From NCBI GenBank assembly GCA_016715825.1, contig JADJXO010000002.1, forward strand, positions 558,001 through 622,000: a stretch of DNA of 64,000 nt, written 5' to 3'. The notes under the pieces were generated by a model. That model saw nothing but the letters and a program-made list of their open reading frames with translations, did no database searches and was not told the origin of the DNA. Position numbers and translations under genes: made by a program. Origin of the DNA: Nitrospira sp. GTDB lineage: Bacteria > Nitrospirota > Nitrospiria > Nitrospirales > Nitrospiraceae. Positions 26,774-35,134 of the stretch are shown here, one piece after another. Every line of letters begins with the position of its first letter. Position 1 is the stretch's first letter.

Positions 26774-27184
26774 TTAGGGCGTCGATAGGCTTTCATTGCC
26801 ATGGCTGTCTGTTGCGGTGACGCAGATTCTAACCGGTTGTTCATGTTGTATCTTAACCGGGATTGTAATGGTCTCAGAGATTTCGCCCCCTCCTGACAAT
26901 TGCGTCGCCGGGACTTCCTTGGCGAGGGTACGCCCATTACCAAGATCGAAGTAGATGCTTGTCTTGGCGAGGCTTGTGAGTGGATCTCCTTCCAGATTCA
27001 TGGATGGCTCTGTGTAGGAGACATGAACCGTTGATTTCGTCGCGCTCATTGTTGTCTGGATCGTGTCAGGGCACGAAAGGGTGTTTGGGCGGGTGTCTTG
27101 GTGGATACCGGCACAACTCCAGAGGCTTGTCGTGAAGCAAAAAAGAAGTACCAAGGCGAATCGGATCGGTGTGATGTGACGCAT
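26774..27184 (-). CDS. Putative exported lipoprotein
   Basis: A 136-residue protein starting at an ATG at 27184, with AAGGAGA directly upstream. The N-terminus is a signal peptide: basic MRHITPIR, a hydrophobic core (FALVLLFCF) and a cysteine in SLWSCAG that could be lipidated, though the lipobox is not perfect. The mature part is probably a beta-sandwich and has phrases such as SIYFDLGNGRTL and RICVTATDSHGNES, which recall fibronectin-like domains. Function unknown. The long frame upstream of 27184 carries no coding signs. Confidence 0.6.
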   Translation of the reverse strand: MRHITPIRFALVLLFCFTTSLWSCAGIHQDTRPNTLSCPDTIQTTMSATKSTVHVSYTEPSMNLEGDPLTSLAKTSIYFDLGNGRTLAKEVPATQLSGGGEISETITIPVKIQHEQPVRICVTATDSHGNESLSTP

Positions 27185-27414
27185 AGTCTCCTTTACATAG
27201 GAGGAGTCGAATCCAACGATCTCCTCGCAGCAGCCAACCTTGAAACCGGTCAGTTTTGGCGTGGTCAACCCCTGGCTTGAATATATATAGGCTAGGCGTA
27301 GGGGACATCGCAAGCTTCGCCCACACACTGCGCGGTCTCAATACTCAGCCATCACTTCGTTGCAAACCGAAAACCGCTTATGCTACGGTCCAATCTCTCG
27401 AATAAGCACAGGTT

Positions 27415-27492
27415 GGTCCCATCGTCTAGCCTGGCCTAGGACGGAGCCCTCTCAAGGCTTAAACACGGGTTCGAATCCCGTTGGGACCACCA
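27415..27492 (+). tRNA. tRNA-Glu (anticodon CUC)
   Basis: A 78-base gene: acceptor GGTCCCA pairs with TGGGACC, the anticodon loop is CTCTCAA (anticodon CUC), the T arm is CGGGTTCGAATCCCG, and the discriminator A is followed by an encoded CCA. A long D loop (AGCCTGGCCTAGG) fits tRNA-Glu. A degenerate copy of its 3' half lies 0.88 kb downstream. Confidence 0.94.
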
Positions 27493-27710
27493 AATAAAGC
27501 TTGCTCGTGCAGCGGTCTCTCTAACGTCTTATCGAATTTGATGGGTACGGGTAAAATCCTTCGGGATGTTGTTTTTCGATGCCACACTTCCCCTGGAAGC
27601 CTGGCGCATTTAGCGATTCCGTTCCTGTTGCAGCGGCTCGTGTAGGTTGACCGTAACAGAGTATCTTCCCTGGAGGTTCCCTATATAGCTCAATCTTGTG
27701 ACGGGGGTGA

Positions 27711-28274
27711 ATGATGAACCTGGTCACCTTTCGTTTCCGCCAGTCCTCGGCCGTCGATTTTTATTGGAACCTCGAGTTGGCCAAACGAGGGTCCCTACGC
27801 GAATTCAAGGTCCATCCGAACATCACCATTTATGAGTCGGCGTTTGATCTCTTCAACCCGATTCAAGTACGACATGCCTTGTCCCTTGCAAAGGCCTTGG
27901 TGCTTGACAAGCGAGCCGAGGTCTTCTGGGGAAATACGTCGTTGACGATGGTGATCGTCCGGGATGTGTTGGAGTGCTATCAGCATTCAATGCAGGTCGA
28001 CGATCATCACGCACATTGTTGGTTCAAGATCCGGCTCACATTTGACCTCACCGTGACACGGCTCGAGGTGGAGTCCGACGACTTGGCGAAGTCGTTCGTG
28101 TTTCCGTGCCGACATGCGGCCACCCATGCCTATGGGATTCACTATGAGCACCCAGGAACGATCTATGATCAGTTGGACTCGGCCTTGTGGCGTGCCGGCA
28201 CACGGTGGTGTCCACGGCTCGCGGATCTTTCAGAAATAAAACTCATCAACGTGGAGTTGCAGACGAAACGGTAA
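27711..28274 (+). CDS. Hypothetical protein between tRNA-Glu and tRNA-like remnant
   Basis: A 187-residue protein beginning MMNLVTFRFRQ. I recognise no family. It is rich in aromatic and histidine residues (DDHHAHCWFKIRL, RHAATHAYGIHYEHP), which could bind metal but could also be chance. There is no signal peptide. The second ATG at 27714 is an equally good start; a GGGGG run lies just upstream. It is the only plausible gene between tRNA-Glu and the tRNA-like sequence downstream, so it may be the cargo of a small inserted segment. Confidence 0.55.
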   Translation: MMNLVTFRFRQSSAVDFYWNLELAKRGSLREFKVHPNITIYESAFDLFNPIQVRHALSLAKALVLDKRAEVFWGNTSLTMVIVRDVLECYQHSMQVDDHHAHCWFKIRLTFDLTVTRLEVESDDLAKSFVFPCRHAATHAYGIHYEHPGTIYDQLDSALWRAGTRWCPRLADLSEIKLINVELQTKR

Positions 28275-28278
28275 AAGG

Positions 28279-28371
28279 CTGGCCCGACATGGGGACAGGT
28301 GAGGGGAAACCTGACGGTCAAGTGCTCGTCGAATTTAAACACAGGTTCGAATTCCGTTGTAGGCCAGACCA
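28279..28371 (+). repeat. Degenerate tRNA-like sequence (tRNA-Glu 3' half copy)
   Basis: Bases 28335-28359 match the T-arm region of tRNA-Glu (27459-27483) at 23 of 25 positions and are followed within 12 bases by a terminal CCA. CTGGCC (28279-28284) can pair with GGCCAG (28362-28367). However, the copy has a broken T-stem pair (A-C) and no U33-type anticodon loop, so it is not a functional tRNA. It may be a decayed tRNA copy or an old attachment site. Confidence 0.5.
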
Positions 28372-28815
28372 AGTCTAAGCGAGCAGCGGCTTCGTTATCG
28401 TGTTATTCAGCTTGGTGGATGGGGAGAAAACCCGCTAGCATTTCCTTTCCCATTCGCTGACTTCGTGCATGGTAGCAGCTCGTTGGAAATTGCTTTGTCA
28501 TTACCGACGCCAGATAGCCACCTCACGCGAATATTTTTGTTCTAGGGTCTCGCTCGTGTCTCTCAACGGCCGATCTGGGTGAAAGTCATCGCCGCTCCTG
28601 GAAAAACTCAGGCGTTTTGCTGGGCACAGGAATGATAGAGAGGTGTCTCGTAATTGCAGGGGCGTCGATCACGATGCGAAACTCGCTTGGCGTAAGGCGC
28701 TGACTACTGGTAAGCTAAGGACGTAGAATCGGAAAGTAGACGATAGTCCAACGATACGGCGAATAGCGAGGAATACTCAGGGCGCCGTGCTGTTCGATAG
28801 AGCGAGGGGGAATCC
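28372..28815. other. 444-bp intergenic region upstream of ftsH
   Basis: No convincing gene, RNA or repeat was seen here on either strand. It must contain the ftsH promoter, but I could not pick a clear one. The last bases carry GCGAGGGGG before the ftsH start codon. Confidence 0.3.
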
Positions 28816-30627
28816 ATGAATACCAGAATGAAAAACTTACTCCTATGGGGCATGATCGCCCTGTTTATTGTGTTGCTGTTCAATATGTTCTCCGTTCCGA
28901 CGCATGCGCCTGAAGAAGAGGTCTATTTCAGCGATTTCATCGCGAAGGTGGAACAGGGCTCGGTGGTCAAGGTCATCATACGGGGCCATCACATCAGTGC
29001 GGTCTTGAAAGACAGCACGCGCATTCACACCTATGCGGCCGATGATCCTGACCTGATCGCGATGTTGCGGGAGAAGGGGGTCCAGATCGAGGTGAAACCG
29101 TCAGGCGAGAGCCCGTGGTACGTCACATTTCTGTATACATGGGGGCCCTTCATCCTCTTTCTCGGGCTGTTCATCTTCATCATGCGGCGGATGCAATCCG
29201 GCGGGAACGGCGCCTTATCGTTCGGGAAAAGCCGTGCCAAGATGCTGACCGAGGAGCATAAGAAGGTCACCTTTGCAGACGTGGCCGGAGTTGATGAGGC
29301 GAAAAACGATGTGCAGGAGATCGTTGAGTTTTTGAAAGATCCGCGCAAGTTTCAGACGTTGGGTGGACGTATTCCGAAGGGTGTGTTGGTGGTCGGTCCT
29401 CCCGGAACCGGGAAGACTCTGTTGGCGAAAGCCGTTGCGGGTGAAGCCGGTGTTCCCTTTTTCAGCATCAGTGGGTCTGACTTTGTGGAGATGTTTGTCG
29501 GAGTCGGAGCCTCGCGGGTGCGTGATTTATTTGAACAGGGAAAGAAACATGCACCGTGCATCATTTTCATCGACGAGATCGATGCCGTCGGTCGTCTGCG
29601 TGGAGCCGGACTGGGGGGAGGTCATGACGAACGCGAACAGACGCTGAATCAGCTGCTCGTCGAGATGGATGGGTTCGACACGACGGAAGGCGTGATCTTG
29701 GTCGCGGCAACCAATCGGCCGGACGTTCTTGATCCTGCCTTGCTGCGTCCTGGGCGCTTTGATCGACAGGTTGTCGTTGATCGACCCGACCTTCATGGCC
29801 GCGCGGAGATTCTCAAGGTCCATACGAAAAAAGTGCCGGTTGCGGCGAACGTAGAATTAAACAAGATAGCCCGAGGGACGCCTGGATTCTCAGGAGCCGA
29901 CTTGGAGAATCTGGTCAATGAGGCGGCCTTGTGGGCGGCTCGTCAAAACAAGACGGAGGTTGACTCGGTCGATTTCGAAATGGCCAAAGATAAAATCATC
30001 ATGGGGGCCGAACGTAAGAGCATGATCCTGACCGAAGAGGAAAAACGGGTCACGGCTTATCATGAGGCGGGACATGCGTTGATGGCGAGGCTCTTGCCCG
30101 GGACGGATCCGGTGCACAAAGTCACGATTATTCCACGGGGACGAGCACTGGGTGTCACGATGCAGTTGCCGACCGAAGATCGACATAGCTATACCAAAGA
30201 GTTCCTGTTGAATAGACTGGCCGTCTTGATGGGGGGACGAGTAGCGGAAGAACTCGTATTTAACCACGTGACGACAGGGGCGGGGAACGATTTAAATCAG
30301 GCGACGGATCTTGCTCGCAAGATGGTCTGTGAGTGGGGTATGAGCGAGAAGTTGGGCCCTCTGACGTTTGGACAGAAAAACGACTCCGTATTCCTCGGGC
30401 GAGACTGGACTGCCAAAAGAGACCTCAGTGAGCGAGTGGCGAAGGAGATCGATCTCGAGATCAAGCAGTTTGTGACTGAAAATTACGAACGCGCCAAGCA
30501 GGTCTTGACCGAACACATGGCCGGCTTGACTGCGTTAGCTGAGGCCCTGTTGGTCAAGGAATCGCTGGATGCGATAGACATCGACCGAATTCTTATGGAG
30601 TCTTCAGCGGGAACGGTACCTGCCTAA
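28816..30627 (+). CDS. ftsH: ATP-dependent zinc metalloprotease FtsH
   Basis: A 603-residue membrane protease that extracts and degrades membrane and short-lived cytosolic proteins as a hexamer. Two membrane helices (about residues 7-25 and 104-123) flank a periplasmic domain. The AAA domain has Walker A GPPGTGKT (194-201), Walker B IIFIDEID, and the second region of homology ATNRPDVLDPALLRPGRFDR. The zinc protease motif HEAGH is at 416-420. The length is slightly shorter than E. coli FtsH (644) because the C-terminal tail is short. A GAGGGGGAAT sequence precedes the ATG. Confidence 0.96.
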   Translation: MNTRMKNLLLWGMIALFIVLLFNMFSVPTHAPEEEVYFSDFIAKVEQGSVVKVIIRGHHISAVLKDSTRIHTYAADDPDLIAMLREKGVQIEVKPSGESPWYVTFLYTWGPFILFLGLFIFIMRRMQSGGNGALSFGKSRAKMLTEEHKKVTFADVAGVDEAKNDVQEIVEFLKDPRKFQTLGGRIPKGVLVVGPPGTGKTLLAKAVAGEAGVPFFSISGSDFVEMFVGVGASRVRDLFEQGKKHAPCIIFIDEIDAVGRLRGAGLGGGHDEREQTLNQLLVEMDGFDTTEGVILVAATNRPDVLDPALLRPGRFDRQVVVDRPDLHGRAEILKVHTKKVPVAANVELNKIARGTPGFSGADLENLVNEAALWAARQNKTEVDSVDFEMAKDKIIMGAERKSMILTEEEKRVTAYHEAGHALMARLLPGTDPVHKVTIIPRGRALGVTMQLPTEDRHSYTKEFLLNRLAVLMGGRVAEELVFNHVTTGAGNDLNQATDLARKMVCEWGMSEKLGPLTFGQKNDSVFLGRDWTAKRDLSERVAKEIDLEIKQFVTENYERAKQVLTEHMAGLTALAEALLVKESLDAIDIDRILMESSAGTVPA

Positions 30628-30754
30628 CAACGCTAGAGTCAGTCGTTGACTGAATCGGTACCCGTGTATTCGTACGCGCGAACCTTTCATTGACGCCTCC
30701 GTTCACGGTTGTGTATAAACGACTGGACGATGATCAACTCCTTTCGAGGATCCA

Positions 30755-31861
30755 ATGTACGCACGTGAATTTCGTGATGGCGCCAAGGATGGGTTAGAAG
30801 CACTTGAACCGCTCGATCCCGACCGGATCACCTCGTTTAGCGATTTGCTCGAAGCCATGGGGAAGACGGCTTTTGGAGGACGACACCTCGGCAAAGCCTT
30901 CGAGGTGCTGTGGGCGATGATCGAAGATCCGGACTGCCGAGTCGTCCTGACGTTGTCCGGCGCGATGACCATTGCCAAGATGGGGAAGATCATCACGAAG
31001 ATGATCGATGAAGGCATGGTGCATTGCATCATCTCGACCGGGGCGCTGATGGCGCATGGCCTCAGTGAGTCTGTCGGGAAGACACACTACCGGCACGACC
31101 CATCGATGAGCGATGAGGAGCTCTTTCGAAAGGGATACAATCGTGTCTATGACACACTCGAAATGGAAGCCAATCTCAACTATGTCGAGCATGTCGTCAC
31201 CCGGACCGTGAAGCGCCTTAACCAAGATCGGCCGCTTTCATCGGAAATCCTTACGCGGGAATTGGGAAAGACCTTGGCCGAAGAGTTTGACGGCGAAGGG
31301 ATTTTGAAAAGTGCCTACCTAAAAAAAGTGCCCGTGTACATCCCGGCCTTCACTGATTCTGAGGTCGGGCTCGATATGGGAATATGGGCAATGTCCCGAG
31401 AACTCGATCGGGCGCGATCCGAGTCCGGTTCGAAAGGCGACCTGTCGGTCTTGCAGGATATTCTCCATTCCTGGCCCTCGTTTAATCCCTATCTGGATCT
31501 CAATAGCTATGCGGACACCGTCCTTTCGGCGAAACGTCTTGGGATCTTCACGATCGGAGGGGGCGTCCCAAGAAATTGGGCCCAACAGGTCGGTCCCTAC
31601 ATTGAAATCGGGAATCTACGGTTAGGGCTGTCCGTGAAACCTCCTCGCTTTCAGTACGGAGTGAGAATTTGTCCCGAGCCCGACTACTGGGGTGGGCTCA
31701 GCGGCTGTACCTATCAAGAGGGGCTCTCCTGGGGGAAATTTGTGACGCCGAAGGACGGCGGACGGTTTGCCGAAGTCTTGAGTGATGCCACCGTTGTGTG
31801 GCCCCTCTTAATGATGGGACTGCTCGAAAGGAAAAAATCCGGCGTGGTGCGCCAGTCGTGA
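30755..31861 (+). CDS. Deoxyhypusine synthase-like protein (possible homospermidine synthase)
   Basis: A 368-residue member of the deoxyhypusine synthase family. It has the family's Rossmann-like features (VLTLSGAMTIAKMG, HCIISTGALMAHGL) and a lysine, K328 in LSWGKFV, at the position of the catalytic lysine that forms the imine intermediate in eukaryotic DHS. In eukaryotes and archaea DHS moves an aminobutyl group from spermidine to eIF5A. Bacteria lack eIF5A, and several bacterial homologues are thought to make homospermidine from putrescine. The downstream genes for pyruvoyl arginine decarboxylase and agmatinase, which would supply putrescine, support a polyamine role. The actual product is inferred. 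Confidence 0.85.
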   Translation: MYAREFRDGAKDGLEALEPLDPDRITSFSDLLEAMGKTAFGGRHLGKAFEVLWAMIEDPDCRVVLTLSGAMTIAKMGKIITKMIDEGMVHCIISTGALMAHGLSESVGKTHYRHDPSMSDEELFRKGYNRVYDTLEMEANLNYVEHVVTRTVKRLNQDRPLSSEILTRELGKTLAEEFDGEGILKSAYLKKVPVYIPAFTDSEVGLDMGIWAMSRELDRARSESGSKGDLSVLQDILHSWPSFNPYLDLNSYADTVLSAKRLGIFTIGGGVPRNWAQQVGPYIEIGNLRLGLSVKPPRFQYGVRICPEPDYWGGLSGCTYQEGLSWGKFVTPKDGGRFAEVLSDATVVWPLLMMGLLERKKSGVVRQS

Positions 31862-32499
31862 AATGGATGATTGGACGATGGGTGGGCCGGTTATGTCTTG
31901 GCAGCCTCCTCCTATGGTCTGCTGTCGCTACCGCCGGAGATTCAACAGAGACTGATGTCCGGATGCGGGGGCAGGCCAATGCCCCTCTGACGCTCATCGA
32001 ATACTCCGACTTCACCTGTGGGTACTGCCTGAAGTTTTTCAAGGATACTTGGCCACGCATACAAGCCCGTTATGTCGATACCGGGAAAGTGCGGTTTGCG
32101 TATCGAGATTATCCACGGGCCGACCGAGGTCCTGGAGTGGATGCGGCAATGGCAGCGCGATGTGCTGGGGCGCAAGGGCAATATTGGGCGATGCATGATC
32201 GCCTGTTTTCCGAAGGCGGACAACTGGATAAGCAGGTCTATAACCGTCATGCCAAGACGCTCGGCTTGGATCGTTCGGTGTTTGAACAGTGTATGGCTGA
32301 GGGACGGTACACCAATGCGATCTTCGAAGATCGTCAGGAAGCCAATCAGTGGGGCTTTCACGGAACGCCGGGGTTTATTCTCGTACGCACGGCCATGGCG
32401 CCGACGGAGCACGAACCCGCTATTGCGATACCCGGAGCATTTCCGTTCGAGATGTTTTCGGATGAAATCGAGCGACTTCTGGCAGGCACCAAAAAGTAA
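31858..32499 (+). CDS. DsbA-like thioredoxin-fold protein, exported
   Basis: A 213-residue periplasmic protein. A GTG at 31858 overlaps the previous stop codon (GTGA), suggesting coupling; an ATG three codons on is an alternative. The N-terminal hydrophobic segment (LCLGSLLLWSAVATA) is a signal peptide. The DSBA/thioredoxin domain carries the redox pair CGYC and a cis-proline in HGTPGFIL. The thiol partners are unknown. It resembles the ScsC/BdbD-type family of disulfide oxidoreductases. Confidence 0.85.
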   Translation: MKWMIGRWVGRLCLGSLLLWSAVATAGDSTETDVRMRGQANAPLTLIEYSDFTCGYCLKFFKDTWPRIQARYVDTGKVRFAYRDYPRADRGPGVDAAMAARCAGAQGQYWAMHDRLFSEGGQLDKQVYNRHAKTLGLDRSVFEQCMAEGRYTNAIFEDRQEANQWGFHGTPGFILVRTAMAPTEHEPAIAIPGAFPFEMFSDEIERLLAGTKK

Positions 32500-32595
32500 G
32501 CCGAGAAGGTGTCGGTTGCCTGTCCTCCGCGAGTGTTGTTGACCGTGCGCATTCGGTTGCGTTAGTCCTGTTCACCAGAAAGGGTAGGATATCCT

Positions 32596-32868
32596 ATGGA
32601 TTCCATACAATCGTTCTGGCCCGTGTCCCATCGCGACGATGACTTTTGGGTGTGCATGTCTTGTCTCACGGAAGTCTTCTACCGAAGAGTTCCTATGCCG
32701 GATTGTCCGTCCTGCCACGGCGTGTCAACGTATGAAGGCTTCACCTTGGAAGCGATCCGTGACTGGGGTACGGAAGAACTGATTGCGAAGGCAGTCGCTG
32801 CACAAGAGACGGCCACGACTACTCAACCTCCCGTTGAATCTGCCGCTCCGGTTGAAGCGGCGGATTAA
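32596..32868 (+). CDS. Small zinc-ribbon protein, unknown function
   Basis: A 90-residue protein with two CxxC pairs, CMSC and CPSC (about residues 20-23 and 37-40), separated by 13 residues, a typical zinc ribbon. The C-terminal third is Ala/Pro/Thr-rich and probably disordered. It has no other recognised feature. It lies 96 bp after the DsbA-like gene and 35 bp before the aldehyde dehydrogenase gene, all on the plus strand. Confidence 0.65.
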   Translation: MDSIQSFWPVSHRDDDFWVCMSCLTEVFYRRVPMPDCPSCHGVSTYEGFTLEAIRDWGTEELIAKAVAAQETATTTQPPVESAAPVEAAD

Positions 32869-32903
32869 CATCAGCTTCATCACGGACTCCAGCGAGTCGT
32901 CCA

Positions 32904-34358
32904 GTGAAGGAACCGCGACCATTCCTCGTTCATGGCCAGTGGAAACTGGGTAACAGTACGTCTCCGGTCGTTGACCCGTTTACCGGAAAGCTGGTTGCGC
33001 AGGTGACCCAAGCGACGGAATCCGATATCGAACAGGCCGTCGCATCGACCTCCCACGCAGCTGCTCCCATGGGACAGCTGCCGGCCCATGCTCGATACGA
33101 TATTCTCCAACAGATTGCGACCCTGCTCGCTCGACAGCGAGACGAGTTCGCGGCGACGATTTCGGCAGAAGCCGGCAAGCCGATCACCGATGCGAGGCGG
33201 GAGGTCACCCGGGCTATTCAAACGTTCACGGTCGCGGCTGAAGAAGCACGACGAATTCCCGGTGACGTGGTTCCGCTGGATTGGACCCCCGGATGTGATA
33301 CGCATCTTGGCCTGCTCCGCCGGTTCCCCATCGGTCCGATTCTCGGCATTACGCCCTTCAACTTTCCGCTCAATCTCGTGGCGCACAAGGTTGCGCCGGC
33401 ACTGGCTGCCGGTAACCCCATTTTGATCAAACCGGCTCCTCAAACGCCGCTGACGGCTCTCTTGCTCGGAGAGGTCGCGTTAGAGGCGGGAGTTCCTCCA
33501 GGGGGACTGAATATTGTACCGTGCGATAACCTTCTGGCTGAGCGGATGGTCGTCGATCCACGATTCAAGTTGCTGAGTTTCACCGGGAGTGCTTCCGTGG
33601 GGTGGATGTTGAAGGCCAAGTGTGGAAAGAAAAAAGTGACGCTCGAGCTCGGAGGCAATGCGGCGGTCGTGATCGAACCGGATGCCGACATCGAGCTCGC
33701 CGCTCAGCGATGCGCCGTCGGCGGATTCGGATATGCCGGCCAGACGTGCATTTCCGTGCAGCGGATCTTCGTACACCACTCGGTGGCCGATTTGTTTACG
33801 ACCAAGCTTCTCATGCACGTCGCTCGGTTAAAGACAGGCGATCCAACCGACGAGACCACGAGCATCGGCCCACTCATCGACGAGACGGCGGCGCAACGAG
33901 TCGAAGCGTGGATCGGCGAAGCTGTGGCGGATGGAGCGCGTGTGCTATTGGGCGGAAAACGTATGAGATCACTGGTCGAGGCAACGGTACTCTCGAATGT
34001 GAACCCTCAGATGAAGGTGTCATGCCGAGAGGTGTTTGGACCGGTCGTGACGGTCACGCCGTATCGTCAGTTGAGCGAGGCCGTCGCCTTGCTCAATCAA
34101 TCCGACTATGGACTACAGGCCGGCATTTTCACGCAGGACATTAATAAGATTTTTTACGCATTTCGTCATGTGGAGGTCGGTGCCGTCCTGGCCAATGAAA
34201 TTCCCACGTTTCGTGCGGATCACATGCCTTACGGTGGGGTGAAAGATTCCGGGTTAGGACGAGAAGGTGTGCGTGCCGCGATCGAGGACATGACCGAGCC
34301 GCGCATGCTGATCATGAATCTCAAAGAACCAGTCCCTTCAACTGAAAAAACTCTCTAG
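32904..34358 (+). CDS. NAD(P)-dependent aldehyde dehydrogenase
   Basis: A 484-residue aldehyde dehydrogenase superfamily enzyme starting at a GTG. The catalytic cysteine is C282 in GQTCISVQR and the general base is E248 in LELGGNA; the NAD-binding stretch FTGSASVG is also present. It oxidises an aldehyde to its acid. The substrate cannot be read from sequence; semialdehydes such as succinate semialdehyde, lactaldehyde or aminobutyraldehyde are possible. Its position beside arginine decarboxylase and agmatinase genes suggests a link with polyamine-derived aldehydes, but this is only inferred. Confidence 0.9.
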   Translation: MKEPRPFLVHGQWKLGNSTSPVVDPFTGKLVAQVTQATESDIEQAVASTSHAAAPMGQLPAHARYDILQQIATLLARQRDEFAATISAEAGKPITDARREVTRAIQTFTVAAEEARRIPGDVVPLDWTPGCDTHLGLLRRFPIGPILGITPFNFPLNLVAHKVAPALAAGNPILIKPAPQTPLTALLLGEVALEAGVPPGGLNIVPCDNLLAERMVVDPRFKLLSFTGSASVGWMLKAKCGKKKVTLELGGNAAVVIEPDADIELAAQRCAVGGFGYAGQTCISVQRIFVHHSVADLFTTKLLMHVARLKTGDPTDETTSIGPLIDETAAQRVEAWIGEAVADGARVLLGGKRMRSLVEATVLSNVNPQMKVSCREVFGPVVTVTPYRQLSEAVALLNQSDYGLQAGIFTQDINKIFYAFRHVEVGAVLANEIPTFRADHMPYGGVKDSGLGREGVRAAIEDMTEPRMLIMNLKEPVPSTEKTL

Positions 34359-34508
34359 AAGATATTGCGAAGCTGGTCCAATCTTGCTACAACACACGCG
34401 ATGCTGTAGCTGAACTGGTTCAATTTGTTTGTCTGGCCGCTCGCGAACACATCACGAAGCAACCTCCACGCAACCTGAAAGGTCGGTTATCAGACGAAAG
34501 GGGAGATG

Positions 34509-35078
34509 ATGGTACCTACGCAAATGTTTCTCACGAGAGGTGTGGGAGTTCACAAGGAAAAGCTGGCCTCGTTCGAAGAAGCGTTGCGCAGCGCGGGTGT
34601 CGCCTACTGTAACCTCGTCAGTGTGTCCTCGATTCTTCCACCCTATTGCAAAATCATTCCCCGAAAACGCGGAGAAAAACTGTTGAAACCTGGAGAGATC
34701 ACGTTTTGCGTGATGGCCCGATCAGAGACCAACGAACGGAACCAGCTGGTGTCGGCCTCCGTCGGCCTGGCGAAACCCACGGACATCGGCACGTATGGGT
34801 ATCTTTCGGAGCACCATGCGCATGGCGAAACGGATGAAGAGACCGGAGAGTATACGGAAGATTTGGCCGCGCAGATGCTGGCAACGACCTTAGGGGTGGA
34901 GTTCGATCCGAATGTGGCGTGGAAAGAGCGTGAACAGGTGTTTAAGATGGGCGGAAAAATCGTGAAAACCTTGAATATCACGCAGTCGGCCGTCGGGAAG
35001 AAGGGCAAGTGGACGACGGTCATCGCGCTGGCCGTCTTCATTCCACCGGAGAATGATCCCAGCCGTTCTCGTAAGTAG
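34509..35078 (+). CDS. Pyruvoyl-dependent arginine decarboxylase
   Basis: A 189-residue proenzyme of the PvlArgDC family. Self-cleavage between the serines in LVSVSSILPP (S40-S41) yields the pyruvoyl cofactor on the new alpha chain. The enzyme converts arginine to agmatine. The residues after the site and the C-terminal pattern (GKWTTVIALAVFIPP) fit the family, and the length matches (about 165-190). The start MVPTQMFLTRG at 34509 is the typical family opening; the ATG one codon earlier abuts the GGGGAG ribosome site. It lies 56 bp before agmatinase, so the two steps are probably encoded together. Confidence 0.93.
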   Translation: MVPTQMFLTRGVGVHKEKLASFEEALRSAGVAYCNLVSVSSILPPYCKIIPRKRGEKLLKPGEITFCVMARSETNERNQLVSASVGLAKPTDIGTYGYLSEHHAHGETDEETGEYTEDLAAQMLATTLGVEFDPNVAWKEREQVFKMGGKIVKTLNITQSAVGKKGKWTTVIALAVFIPPENDPSRSRK

Positions 35079-35134
35079 AGGGGCTGAGGGATTGGCTGTG
35101 TCGGCTTTGGCTGCCCGTCACACGTAAGGGGAGA

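Noticed and set aside
26593..26943. Minus-strand frame of 116 codons overlapping the lipoprotein gene
   Set aside because: It overlaps the lipoprotein in another frame and has basic, low-information sequence with no start signal.
27521..27727. Minus-strand frame of 68 codons between tRNA-Glu and the unknown gene
   Set aside because: No ribosome site, no motif, and it covers the promoter area of the downstream gene.
28279..28371. Functional tRNA at this position
   Set aside because: The T stem has an A-C mismatch, there is no T33-type anticodon loop, and the D arm lacks the normal consensus.
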